The notes beneath the pieces are model-generated. The model searched no databases and had not been told where the DNA came from. It saw nothing but the letters and a program-made list of their open reading frames with translations. This document shows positions 19,601-27,285 of a stretch of DNA of 64,000 bases, in pieces; position 1 is the first letter of the stretch; the number at the start of each line of letters is the position of its first letter. The position numbers were made by a program, and so were the translations under genes. Source of the stretch: an uncultured Aquimarina sp. (lineage in GTDB: Bacteria > Bacteroidota > Bacteroidia > Flavobacteriales > Flavobacteriaceae); assembly GCA_947498455.1 (NCBI GenBank), contig CANMKK010000001.1, forward strand, positions 372,001-436,000. The letters are read 5' to 3'.

Positions 19601-20588
19601 GACAGAAACTTCTGCTAGTATAACCGGATTAACTTCTAATACTACTTATCAGTTTAGTGTAAGAGCAAAAGATGCTGCTGGAAATGAGTCTGAAGCAAGT
19701 AATATTGTCAATGCCACTACTACTGGAAATGATGTTACCTACTGTACTGCAAATTCAAATAATGCTTCGGAAGAATATATCGGTCGAGTGCAAATAGGTG
19801 ACATAGACAAAACCTCTGCAGGATCAAGTTCTGGATATAACGATTTTACCACTGAGTCGACTAACCTATCTAAGGGTGTAGCCAATACAATAATAATAAC
19901 TCCAATTTGGGTAGAAATCATATATCATGAAACATATAGCGTATGGATTGATTATAATCAAGATGGTGATTTTGAAGATGCAGGTGAACAAGTATGGACA
20001 CAAACTCCAACGCAAACAGCCCCAGTAAGCGGAAGCTTTACAGTACCAACTGGAGCCACTGAAGGAATCACCAGAATGAGGGTAATAATGAGATACAAAA
20101 ACAGTTCATACCCCTGTGGTTCATTTAATTATGGAGAGGTAGAAGATTATACCGTTGTTATTGATAATACTGGAGATGATAACAATATAGATAAAATCTG
20201 TGATGGAATACCTGAATGGACATATTCAGAAACATATGAAATCGGAGATCAAGTGGTTTATTTTAATCATTTATTTATAAAAACAAGTACAGGATGGAAG
20301 TACTTAGGGTCTTGTGGAGCTGCTAATCATAATGATGTAAAAACACCTCCACTAAGCAATACTATGAAAATTGAAATATACCCCAATCCAGTTTCTGAAA
20401 ATCTTACTGTATCATTAAATACTACGAAAAAAACCGCTTATTATGAAATTCTTGATCTTTTAGGAAAAACTATTTCTAAAAATACGTTTACTTCGACAAT
20501 AAACGTAAGCAACTTAGAACAAGGTATTTATATTTTAAAAGTTTATGATGGTAACTCTAGTAGTTCTGTACGTTTTCTTAAAGAATAA
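16626..20588 (+). CDS. Secreted reprolysin-like metalloprotease with FN3, GEVED, CBM and T9SS domains
   Basis: 1320 residues. A signal peptide ends near TITFAQ. A propeptide-like region precedes a metzincin catalytic domain with HEMGHQFGGEH (H353, E354, H357, H363) and a downstream Met in STIMGYAG. A spacer with Ig-like character (about 440-660) leads to four fibronectin type III repeats (665-1036). Next comes a GEVED domain (about 1045-1180; YSVWIDYNQDGDFEDAGEQV, FNYGEVEDYTV), a short CBM5/12-like chitin-binding stretch (YEIGDQVVYFNHLFIKTSTG) and a T9SS sorting domain (IEIYPNPVSENLTV to FLKE). It should be an extracellular protease able to bind polysaccharide. The gene is monocistronic with a strong terminator. 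Confidence 0.9.
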   Translation: MKTNSTIFVMWTFILFTTITFAQTQSEVWKSTTQAKTQQKEKTFRKTVPSTFELFDLDIDKFSSLLAKSPSRALQKSSNVIVEFPTKNGVLQKFRVFEASNFEEKLQQQFPNIRSYIAEGIDDPSLTARFSVSKVGVHVMLLSTTEGTRYIDPYTKDSKQYISYSRKDLHSSTEEFICHVKDTPSYKNIDHQSVTQKNANDGTLRTFRLALACTGEYSQYHLNQQGISSGASDQAKKAAVLSAMNTTMTRVNGIYERDLAVTMVIVNNNTEIIFLDANADSYTNNNGGSMLSQNQTVCDNNIGSNNYDIGHVFSTGGGGVAYLNAPCTNSKAGGVTGLGNPMGDPFDVDYVAHEMGHQFGGEHTFNNSCGGNRSGSSAVEPGSASTIMGYAGICNPNVQNNSDDHFHALSIQQMWNNISSGSGTCAAKSNTNNTAPTANAGSDFTIPKSTPFVLKGTGTDPDAGNILTYCWEQMDNEIATMPPVSTSTGGPLFRSNSPIASPDRYMPALSTVIGGQTASTWEVVPSVARSMKFRLTVRDNVAGGGGSNSDNTVITVAGNAGPFLVTSQGSNVTWATGSQQTITWDVANTNTAPVNAANVDILLSVDGGNTFTTTIISGTPNDGSQVITVPNVASTTTARVIVRGSNHIFYDMSNTNFQITEGTTDTEAPTAPTGLTASDITDTSVELSWTASTDNVGVTAYDVYQGNAIITTVTGTSASITGLTADTSYQFSVKAKDAAGNESEASNTVNVTTTGGEDTQAPSTPTGLTASDITDTSVELFWTASTDNVGVTAYDVYQGNAIITTVTGTSASITGLTADTLYQFSVRAKDAAGNESEASNTVSVTTTGDVDTQAPTAPTELIATDITNTSVTLSWTASTDNVGVTAYDVYQGNAIVTTVTETSASITGLTANTTYQFSVRAKDAAGNESEASNTVSVTTTGDGDTQAPTAPTELIATDITNTSVTLSWTASTDNVGVTAYDVYQGNAIVTTVTETSASITGLTSNTTYQFSVRAKDAAGNESEASNIVNATTTGNDVTYCTANSNNASEEYIGRVQIGDIDKTSAGSSSGYNDFTTESTNLSKGVANTIIITPIWVEIIYHETYSVWIDYNQDGDFEDAGEQVWTQTPTQTAPVSGSFTVPTGATEGITRMRVIMRYKNSSYPCGSFNYGEVEDYTVVIDNTGDDNNIDKICDGIPEWTYSETYEIGDQVVYFNHLFIKTSTGWKYLGSCGAANHNDVKTPPLSNTMKIEIYPNPVSENLTVSLNTTKKTAYYEILDLLGKTISKNTFTSTINVSNLEQGIYILKVYDGNSSSSVRFLKE
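18618..19733 (+). repeat. Four tandem 279-bp FN3-coding repeats
   Basis: Units start at 18618, 18897, 19176 and 19455, each exactly 279 bp (93 codons), beginning D-T-(E/Q)-A-P. Units 3 and 4 are identical over roughly their first 190 bases, so the last duplication or conversion is recent. The repeats encode the FN3 linker array of the metalloprotease. Confidence 0.93.
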
Positions 20589-20610
20589 ATTCTAAGTAAT
20601 GATATTTTAT

Positions 20611-20645
20611 AAAACCCCAAAGGTTATTCTTTGGGGTTTACTATT
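20611..20645 (+). terminator. Terminator of the metalloprotease gene
   Basis: AAACCCCAAAG pairs perfectly with CTTTGGGGTTT around a 6-nt loop, followed by a short AT-rich tail. It lies 23 bases after the stop codon. Confidence 0.85.
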
Positions 20646-21240
20646 ATAGAAATATAGTAAACCAGCTTAATATGTATCAAATTGCTCTAAATTGTTTGTA
20701 TCCAGTATGCAAAAGATAAAATGAATAATGGTTTTCGTAAAAGAGAGAGACAATATTTATACTATGAATTTTATTGTAATACCATTTCTAAAATAAAATT
20801 GTTTCTTTTTAATACATACCACAAGTATCAGAAAGTCTTGATAAAAATTATTTCCACACAAACCCAAAACACTGATTATCCATTATTTAAAAAACATAGT
20901 TTTTAAGAATTTATGACAAATTTAAAATGTAATTTTTTGATTATTAGTTGTTCTTGGTTCCTGTTTCTAGTAATGTGGTTACCAAGTCGAAGTATAGCGT
21001 TCTTGATTCAAAAGTTTCGGATGCTAGTGAGTACAAGTTTCAAAATAAAATTCAATTCAGGTTGTTCTAATTTTATATAAAATAAAAATATAAGTTTTTT
21101 TAAGGTAACAAAAGTCGTATTCATGACATTAAAGTATAGAAGAGAAAAGTAAAGAAATTGGAAATATAGTATAATCAAAAAGAATTACTTTACTTTGTGA
21201 ATTAGTAAAAACACAGAAATCATTTTAACCAAAAAACTTA
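20646..21240. other. Intergenic region upstream of the C39 exporter
   Basis: Two short open frames (20721-20906 and 20913-21080) lack family resemblance, a GG leader or a convincing start context, and I do not call them. A TTG near 21158 and TACTTTG near 21188 are too far apart for a good promoter. Otherwise AT-rich with nothing recognisable. Confidence 0.35.
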
Positions 21241-23445
21241 ATGCCTAAGTTTCCTTTTTACAAACAAGCAGAATCTAAAGATTGCGGACCTACTTGTATT
21301 AAAATTATTGCAAAACATTACGGAAAAGTTCTAAACACACAAAATCTTAGAACATTAAGTGAAACAACCAGAGAGGGAAGTTCTCTTTTAGGGCTCAGTG
21401 ATGCCGTAGAAAGTATTGGATTCAGATCCCTTGGTGTAAAATTATCATTGAACCAATTAATCGAAGTACCGTTACCTTGTATCGTACATTGGAATAAAGT
21501 ACATTATGTGGTCGTATATGATATAAAAATTTCTCGTAAGGATAGAATGACTATCTATGTCTCCGATCCTGCACATGGATTGATTACCTATACCAAAGAA
21601 GAGTTTATTAAAGCTTGGATTGGTAATAATGCGGATCAAACAACAGAAGAAGGTGTTGCTTTATTAGTAGAACCGACACCAAAGTTTTATTCGGATAACT
21701 TAGATGAAAAAGAAGAAGAATTTGGCTTTAAATTTATTTCCAAATATGTTTTTAAGTATAAAAAATTTATTTTTCAACTTATTCTGGGGTTAACTGCGGG
21801 TAGTTTATTACAATTAATTACTCCTTTTCTAACACAAAGCATTGTAGATGTAGGTATTAAAAATCAAGATATTAATTTTGTATACCTTGTTCTCACTGCC
21901 CAATTATCATTATTTATTGGTAGGACACTTATAGATGTCTTAAGAAGTTGGATCCTATTACATCTTAGTACGAGAATTAATATCTCCCTGATATCAGATT
22001 TTTTTATCAAATTAATGAACTTGCCTATCTCTTACTTTGATGTAAAAATGACAGGGGATTTATTGCAGCGTATAAATGATCATAAGAGAATTGAACAAAT
22101 ACTTACCATGTCTTCACTAAGTGTGCTATTCTCTATGGTAAATTTAATTGTGTTTAGTATTGTATTGATTTATTATAGCCTTTCTATTTTTACTGTTTTT
22201 GCTATTGGTAGTGTTATTTACTTTGCTTGGATTCTCATATTCTTTAAAAAACGTAAAAAACTAGATTATAAACGATTCTCTCAAATTAGTCAAGAACAAA
22301 GTAAGGTGATTGAATTAGTTAATGGAATGCAGGAAATCAAACTCCACAATGCCGAAAAAAGAAAACGATGGAATTGGGAGTTTGTGCAAGCTAAATTATT
22401 CAGGATATCTATTGAAAACTTAGCTCTCGAACAATATCAAAGTGTTGGTTCCTCTTTTATTAATGAATTAAAAAATATATTAATAACAGTATTAGCTGCT
22501 GTATTAGTAATCGATGGAGAAATTACGCTCGGTATGATGTTAGCAATAACATCTATAGTTGGTCAATTAAATGCTCCTATCTCTCAATTAATTAATTTTC
22601 TGAGAGAATTACAAGATGCACAAATTTCATTAGAACGCCTTGGAGAAATTCATAATAAAGAAGATGAAGAAAAATCGGGAGATGAAAAAATTCGTGAAAT
22701 TACAGAAAACTCAGGTTTTGAGATTAAAAACCTTAGATTTAGATATGTTGGTGCTGATAAACCAGTTTTAGAAAACCTAAATCTTACTATTCCTGCAAAC
22801 AAGATTACTGCCGTTGTTGGTGTAAGTGGTAGTGGAAAAACCACATTAATGAAAGTCTTATTAAAATTCTATGAACCTGATGAAGGTCAGATATATATTG
22901 GGTCTCATGATCTGCAAAATGTTTCTCAAAAAGCGTGGCGTGATCAATTTGGAGTGGTAATGCAAGAAGGGTATATATTTAATGATACTATTGCAAATAA
23001 TATCGCTGTAGGTGATGATTATGTAGACAAGAAAAAACTTGCACATGCCGTTGATGTTGCCAATATCAAAGAGTTTGTAGAATCATTACCATTATCATAT
23101 AACACCAAAATTGGTATGGAAGGTGTAGGATTAAGTACCGGACAAAAACAACGGTTATTTATTGCCAGAGCGGTTTATAAAAATCCTAAATTCTTATTTT
23201 TTGACGAAGCAACCTCTGCTCTTGATGCGAATAATGAAAAGGTAATTATGGAGAAGTTGGATACCTTTTTTAAGGATAAAACCGTGATGGTCATAGCGCA
23301 TAGGTTAAGCACTGTTAAAAACGCACATCAAATTGTGGTACTTGATAAAGGAGAAATCATAGAAATCGGTAATCACGATACACTTATCCAAAAAAAGGGT
23401 AGTTACTATAACTTGGTGAAAAATCAATTAGAGCTGGGGAAATAA
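21241..23445 (+). CDS. Peptidase-C39 ABC exporter for GG-leader peptides
   Basis: 734 residues. Residues 1-140 are an intact C39 cysteine peptidase (C15 in KDCGPTC, H88 in VHYVVVY, D109 in VSDPAHG), which cuts leaders after GG. A membrane domain of about six helices spans residues 175-460. The ATPase domain has Walker A VSGSGKTTL, signature LSTGQKQR (T in place of the usual second G), Walker B FLFFDEATSALD and the IAHRL switch. It would process and export a peptide across the inner membrane together with the HlyD-like protein encoded 48 bases downstream. No precursor peptide is adjacent; the GG-leader peptides at 58-62 kb in this window are candidate substrates in trans. Confidence 0.92.
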   Translation: MPKFPFYKQAESKDCGPTCIKIIAKHYGKVLNTQNLRTLSETTREGSSLLGLSDAVESIGFRSLGVKLSLNQLIEVPLPCIVHWNKVHYVVVYDIKISRKDRMTIYVSDPAHGLITYTKEEFIKAWIGNNADQTTEEGVALLVEPTPKFYSDNLDEKEEEFGFKFISKYVFKYKKFIFQLILGLTAGSLLQLITPFLTQSIVDVGIKNQDINFVYLVLTAQLSLFIGRTLIDVLRSWILLHLSTRINISLISDFFIKLMNLPISYFDVKMTGDLLQRINDHKRIEQILTMSSLSVLFSMVNLIVFSIVLIYYSLSIFTVFAIGSVIYFAWILIFFKKRKKLDYKRFSQISQEQSKVIELVNGMQEIKLHNAEKRKRWNWEFVQAKLFRISIENLALEQYQSVGSSFINELKNILITVLAAVLVIDGEITLGMMLAITSIVGQLNAPISQLINFLRELQDAQISLERLGEIHNKEDEEKSGDEKIREITENSGFEIKNLRFRYVGADKPVLENLNLTIPANKITAVVGVSGSGKTTLMKVLLKFYEPDEGQIYIGSHDLQNVSQKAWRDQFGVVMQEGYIFNDTIANNIAVGDDYVDKKKLAHAVDVANIKEFVESLPLSYNTKIGMEGVGLSTGQKQRLFIARAVYKNPKFLFFDEATSALDANNEKVIMEKLDTFFKDKTVMVIAHRLSTVKNAHQIVVLDKGEIIEIGNHDTLIQKKGSYYNLVKNQLELGK

Positions 23446-23493
23446 AAGTACATGGATGAAAGTGAGAAAATAGAAATTCGAAATTAACAAAGA

Positions 23494-24786
23494 ATGCCAG
23501 AAAATTTAGATGACATACAATTAAGAAGTGAAGAAGTTCAGGAGATTTTAACACGTGTCCCACATTGGATGATTCGATGGGGAAATCTTTTGATACTATC
23601 CTTGATATTTTTATTACTATTCCTTTCGTGGCTTATTAAGTATCCTGATGTAATTCCGGCAGAGGCAGTAATCACTACACAAATACCTCCCCAAAAAGAA
23701 TATGCTAAGGTTGGAGGCAAAATTGAGTCTATATTAGTTAAAGATGGCCAAATAGTACCTGAAGGTACCCCATTAGCTATTTTAAGAAGTACGGCTAATT
23801 ACCAGGATGTATTTACGCTAAAATCTATAATTGATACGATCCCCATTAATAGCCAATCATTTAGTTTTCCTATAAACGATATTCCTGTCTTATTTTTAGG
23901 AGATATCGAAACCAGTTTTGCCATCTTCGAGAATAGTTACTCAGAATATATACTCAACAAAGAGCTTAAACCCTATTCTAATGAAGTAATAGCTAATCAA
24001 ATATCATTATCTGAATTATATCGCAGACAAGAAAACTTAAATGGACAAATAAGGATTGCGAAAACTGAATTAAATTTTAAGAAAAAAGATTACAAACGTC
24101 AGAAAGAGTTATTTGATAAAGGTGTAATTTCTGCTCAGGAGTTTGAAAGTAAGAAAATAGAATTTCTCCAAGCACAACGAAATTATAAAAATAACACCAA
24201 TCAACTTTCCCAAATTAATGAGAGCATCAGTAACGCTACCAAAACATCAAAAGGTACTGAAATAAACCAACGAAAAGAAGAAATAAACCTTTATAATAAG
24301 GTCTTACAATCATTTAATCAACTTAAAAAAAGTGTTAAAGATTGGGAACTACAATATGTATTACAATCTGACATTACCGGACGTGTATCTTTTCTTAATT
24401 ATTGGACTAAAAATCAAACAGTAATAGCCGGAGATCTTGTTTTTATTGTAATTCCTTCTGAAGATTCTTCATACATAGCAAAAATAAAAGCACCTTCTCA
24501 AAATTCTGGAAAAATTAAAACAGGGCAAAAGGCTAACATAAAATTAGAGAACTTTCCTGATGATGAATTTGGCATGCTACAAGGCACAATAAAGCATATT
24601 TCTTTGCTACCTAATAAAGATGGGTTATACCTTATTGACGTAGCACTACCTGAAAAATTGATTACTTCGTACAATAAAGAAATTGAATTCAAGCAAGAAA
24701 TGAGGGGTATTGTAGAAATCATAACAGAAGATTTAAGGCTTATAGAACGATTTTTCTATCAGTTTAGGAATTTAGCAAATAAGTAA
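23494..24786 (+). CDS. HlyD-family membrane fusion protein of the C39 exporter
   Basis: 430 residues. One N-terminal membrane helix (about 30-48, LLILSLIFLLLFLSWL) is followed by a biotinyl-lipoyl-like half motif (AKVGGKIESILVKDGQIVPE), a long coiled-coil hairpin (about 165-275), the second half motif and a C-terminal beta barrel (GQKANIKLENFP). It is the periplasmic adaptor joining the inner-membrane ABC exporter to an outer-membrane channel. The gene lies 48 bases downstream of the exporter. No TolC-like gene is nearby, so the channel must be encoded elsewhere. Confidence 0.88.
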   Translation: MPENLDDIQLRSEEVQEILTRVPHWMIRWGNLLILSLIFLLLFLSWLIKYPDVIPAEAVITTQIPPQKEYAKVGGKIESILVKDGQIVPEGTPLAILRSTANYQDVFTLKSIIDTIPINSQSFSFPINDIPVLFLGDIETSFAIFENSYSEYILNKELKPYSNEVIANQISLSELYRRQENLNGQIRIAKTELNFKKKDYKRQKELFDKGVISAQEFESKKIEFLQAQRNYKNNTNQLSQINESISNATKTSKGTEINQRKEEINLYNKVLQSFNQLKKSVKDWELQYVLQSDITGRVSFLNYWTKNQTVIAGDLVFIVIPSEDSSYIAKIKAPSQNSGKIKTGQKANIKLENFPDDEFGMLQGTIKHISLLPNKDGLYLIDVALPEKLITSYNKEIEFKQEMRGIVEIITEDLRLIERFFYQFRNLANK

Positions 24787-25148
24787 ACAAACACTGTTTA
24801 AAACAATTGCTTTAACCTCTGATTAGACCCAAAAAAAGTAATTATATTTTTTTTTATATATTAAATTATAAAAGTTCTTGAATAAATGAATTTTAAAATT
24901 GGCACTATAAACTTTTACCTAAAAATGGTGAAACCTTTAAAACATAACTAGTATCAAAGACCGAGGCTTTTAATACACAAATAAAAATACCTTAGGTTTT
25001 CTAATCATAAATAGTTCGTGCTAAAATTGGAAATCATACAGGATAATCTTAAAAAAAGGAATACCTCGAAAACCTCAAAATAGAAATAATAAGTAATTAA
25101 TCTTAAAACCTAATATTATAAAAATTGAAATTAACAGAGTAAAAAAAA
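24787..25148. other. Intergenic region without recognisable content
   Basis: These 362 bases between the HlyD-like gene and the LamG lipoprotein are AT-rich. I see no ORF, hairpin or motif that I can support. Confidence 0.3.
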
Positions 25149-26609
25149 ATGATTAAAATTTTTATTCTCGCATTACTTGTTTCTTGCAATAATGACGATA
25201 ACAATATTGTAAACAAAAATAACACTACCAATTTAGGCTATAATAAGCTCTCATCAGTAAGCAATATAGAATCAGTAAAAGCAATCGAAGATCTTGTAGC
25301 CTTTTGGGATTTTAATACATTGAGCTTAGATAGAAAACATTATGTTGCATATTCTAATATAGGTAGTTTCGACCCCAATTTATACCCTATTTATCTAAAA
25401 AACTTTTCGGATTATAGAACGAAGAACTATAACAACACGGAGTGGGGAATAACATATCCAAATATACCAATACATGAAGATAGTACCGGACCATTTGGGC
25501 ATTCCCTAAAAATAGATGCCGGTAACTTATTTGCAAGAGTTCTTAGATCCGATTTTAAGGATAATGAATTAGGTAAAATACACGGAAAACAACCTTTTAC
25601 CCTAATAGCATGGGTCAAATTCCATGGAACAAATACTCATTCGATTACTGGGATCTGGGATGAAGGAAATGAAGAAAACCCATCAAGAAAAATTTTCAAA
25701 CAATATAGTGGTCAAAGGCAATTTTCTTTATTTACTAAAAATTTTGAAGGTCAGGCAAGGTTGTTTAGTCACTTCTCTGCAACTGGAGCAGCCACTTTTC
25801 CTCAAAGAACTAATCAATATGCCCAAGTACGTTCTATCGATGGGGGTAATTTAATGAACTTATCAACTGATAATTGGTATCAATTGGCCATGGTATATGA
25901 TGGAGAGGAAGTAACCAGTTATATTAATGGTATTCATACTCCTTTTTCTTACCCTTCGGGTCATCAAAACAAAGCAGGGAAACTTATATATAATGACCTA
26001 TTCGATCCTATGGCAAATCCGGAATCATTCGTTCCTGTATCAAATGAAAATAAGAATCATTTAAGTTATAGGGATACTGATTTTAAAATATACAGTCCTA
26101 ATGATTTAATGATAAAATTTGATTATCAAGGAGATGTTTTCGAAAGGTATGTAAATGTTAAAATCAATGGAAATAATATAGTAAATATTGTATACGGATA
26201 TATAGGAAGCAAAGGAATAGATCATGGATCTGGGTATAGTGTAAAATACCGTGTATATGACAAAAACTCAACCCAAAGTCAAATAGATCTGATCCCTATT
26301 AAAGATTTTACTATAAATTCCAATGGGATCGGCAGTACTTTTATAAATGAACCTATTAGTGTTGGAACTACGGTATTAGAAGTTTCCTTATATAAAAATA
26401 ATACCCTCTTAAAAGGAGAAAATGTATCTGCTAATAGAAATCCCGAAGGAATGATAAAAAGAGTACTTGGTTCTGGCGGACATTTTTCATTCGGACAAGT
26501 AGTTCATTCTGGATTATGTAAAGGTACACAGGCTCATTTAGATGGGGTAGCAGTTTTTAAAAGAGCGCTAACTCCTGATCAATTAAGAGTTATAAGTTTC
26601 ATTGAATAG
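25149..26609 (+). CDS. LamG-domain lipoprotein
   Basis: 486 residues. A very short signal ends in the lipobox LLVSC (C13), followed by Asn/Asp-rich residues typical of Bacteroidetes surface lipoproteins. A split concanavalin/LamG fold surrounds residues 50-280 (VAFWDFNTLSLD, KQPFTLIAWVKFHG, NWYQLAMVYDGEEVTSYING) and its last strand returns at the C-terminus (HLDGVAVFKRALTPDQLRV). Between them lies an Ig-like insertion (about 305-440). It probably binds glycans at the cell surface. It is on the same strand as the C39/HlyD pair but 362 bases away, so linkage is uncertain. Confidence 0.78.
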   Translation: MIKIFILALLVSCNNDDNNIVNKNNTTNLGYNKLSSVSNIESVKAIEDLVAFWDFNTLSLDRKHYVAYSNIGSFDPNLYPIYLKNFSDYRTKNYNNTEWGITYPNIPIHEDSTGPFGHSLKIDAGNLFARVLRSDFKDNELGKIHGKQPFTLIAWVKFHGTNTHSITGIWDEGNEENPSRKIFKQYSGQRQFSLFTKNFEGQARLFSHFSATGAATFPQRTNQYAQVRSIDGGNLMNLSTDNWYQLAMVYDGEEVTSYINGIHTPFSYPSGHQNKAGKLIYNDLFDPMANPESFVPVSNENKNHLSYRDTDFKIYSPNDLMIKFDYQGDVFERYVNVKINGNNIVNIVYGYIGSKGIDHGSGYSVKYRVYDKNSTQSQIDLIPIKDFTINSNGIGSTFINEPISVGTTVLEVSLYKNNTLLKGENVSANRNPEGMIKRVLGSGGHFSFGQVVHSGLCKGTQAHLDGVAVFKRALTPDQLRVISFIE

Positions 26610-26796
26610 CAAATGCCTAGATACCTCTTAAACTCATTGGTATCTATAAATTTAACAAAATTCATAAAAACAGTAAAAATCACATTTAACCCGGTACTTC
26701 GTGATGAGGATTTCTACACTAAGAAAACACTAGCTTTTGAAGCAATTGTAAGTTGTAATAGATATTCTATGTATAGGTCAGGTTTAAAAATGAGTG

Positions 26797-27095
26797 ATTA
26801 TGGTTAAATTGGTATGATACGATTTATGGATAAGAAATTCGTATAAAGAGTTTGAGTTATTTTGTACTAGATTAAGGCATAAAATTAAAGAATAGCCTTA
26901 GCTATTGTTGAATTTTATAACGCAGATATAGTGCAAAAGAAACGAACTATATGCGAAGGTTTTATGCGTAAATCGTATGAGATACTAATTCAGTTTTCAA
27001 ATGAAATTATCGATCAAAATTGTTTCTTTTTAGTACATGTTTCAAAAAAAAATTAATTTATATTTCTGTAATTTCGTATAAGAACTGGTATAATA
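26797..27095 (+). repeat. Dispersed intergenic repeat, copy B
   Basis: Contains ATTATGGTTAAATTGGTAT, the imperfectly palindromic 28-mer ATACGATTTATGG..TTCGTAT (26817-26844), then a tract through 26945 that is nearly the same as 37391-37540, and the GTAAATCGTAT block shared with 5998-6135. The right part (GTTTCTTTTTAGTA, GGTATAA) also recurs at 37290-37320. No protein is coded here. Confidence 0.6.
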
Positions 27096-27103
27096 TTTTT
27101 CAA

Positions 27104-27177
27104 AACATCCATCCCAACCTTCCTTCTAAGGGAGACTTCGAGTCCCTTCCCTTAGAAGGAAGGTTTAGAGGGATGTT
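27104..27177. repeat. Long nested inverted repeat between convergent genes
   Basis: A 29-base arm starting AACATCCATCCCAACCTTCC pairs with a downstream arm ending AGGTTTAGAGGGATGTT with few mismatches. The tip contains a second small hairpin (GACT-TCG-AGTC). T-rich sequence follows on the plus strand. It lies between the LamG gene and the DUF885 gene and could terminate both; its complexity is more like a mobile or dispersed element. Confidence 0.65.
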
Positions 27178-27285
27178 ATTTTTTTAAAATAAAAAAGTAA
27201 TCTACTTTTCGTTTAAATCTATGGTAGGGTCATAAAGTAGTAGGATTAATTTAGACTTTCTAGTATTCGTATCTAAAAAAATATT

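Noticed and set aside
18618..19733. Regular 279-bp repeats as a CRISPR or satellite
   Set aside because: They are in frame within one gene and encode FN3 domains.
20721..21080. Two short plus-strand open frames before the C39 exporter as possible precursor peptides
   Set aside because: Neither has a GG site, a conserved leader or a plausible core; both look like chance frames in AT-rich DNA.
26613..26807. 64-codon frame directly after the LamG gene
   Set aside because: No family resemblance or signal, and it runs into the dispersed repeat; probably not a gene.
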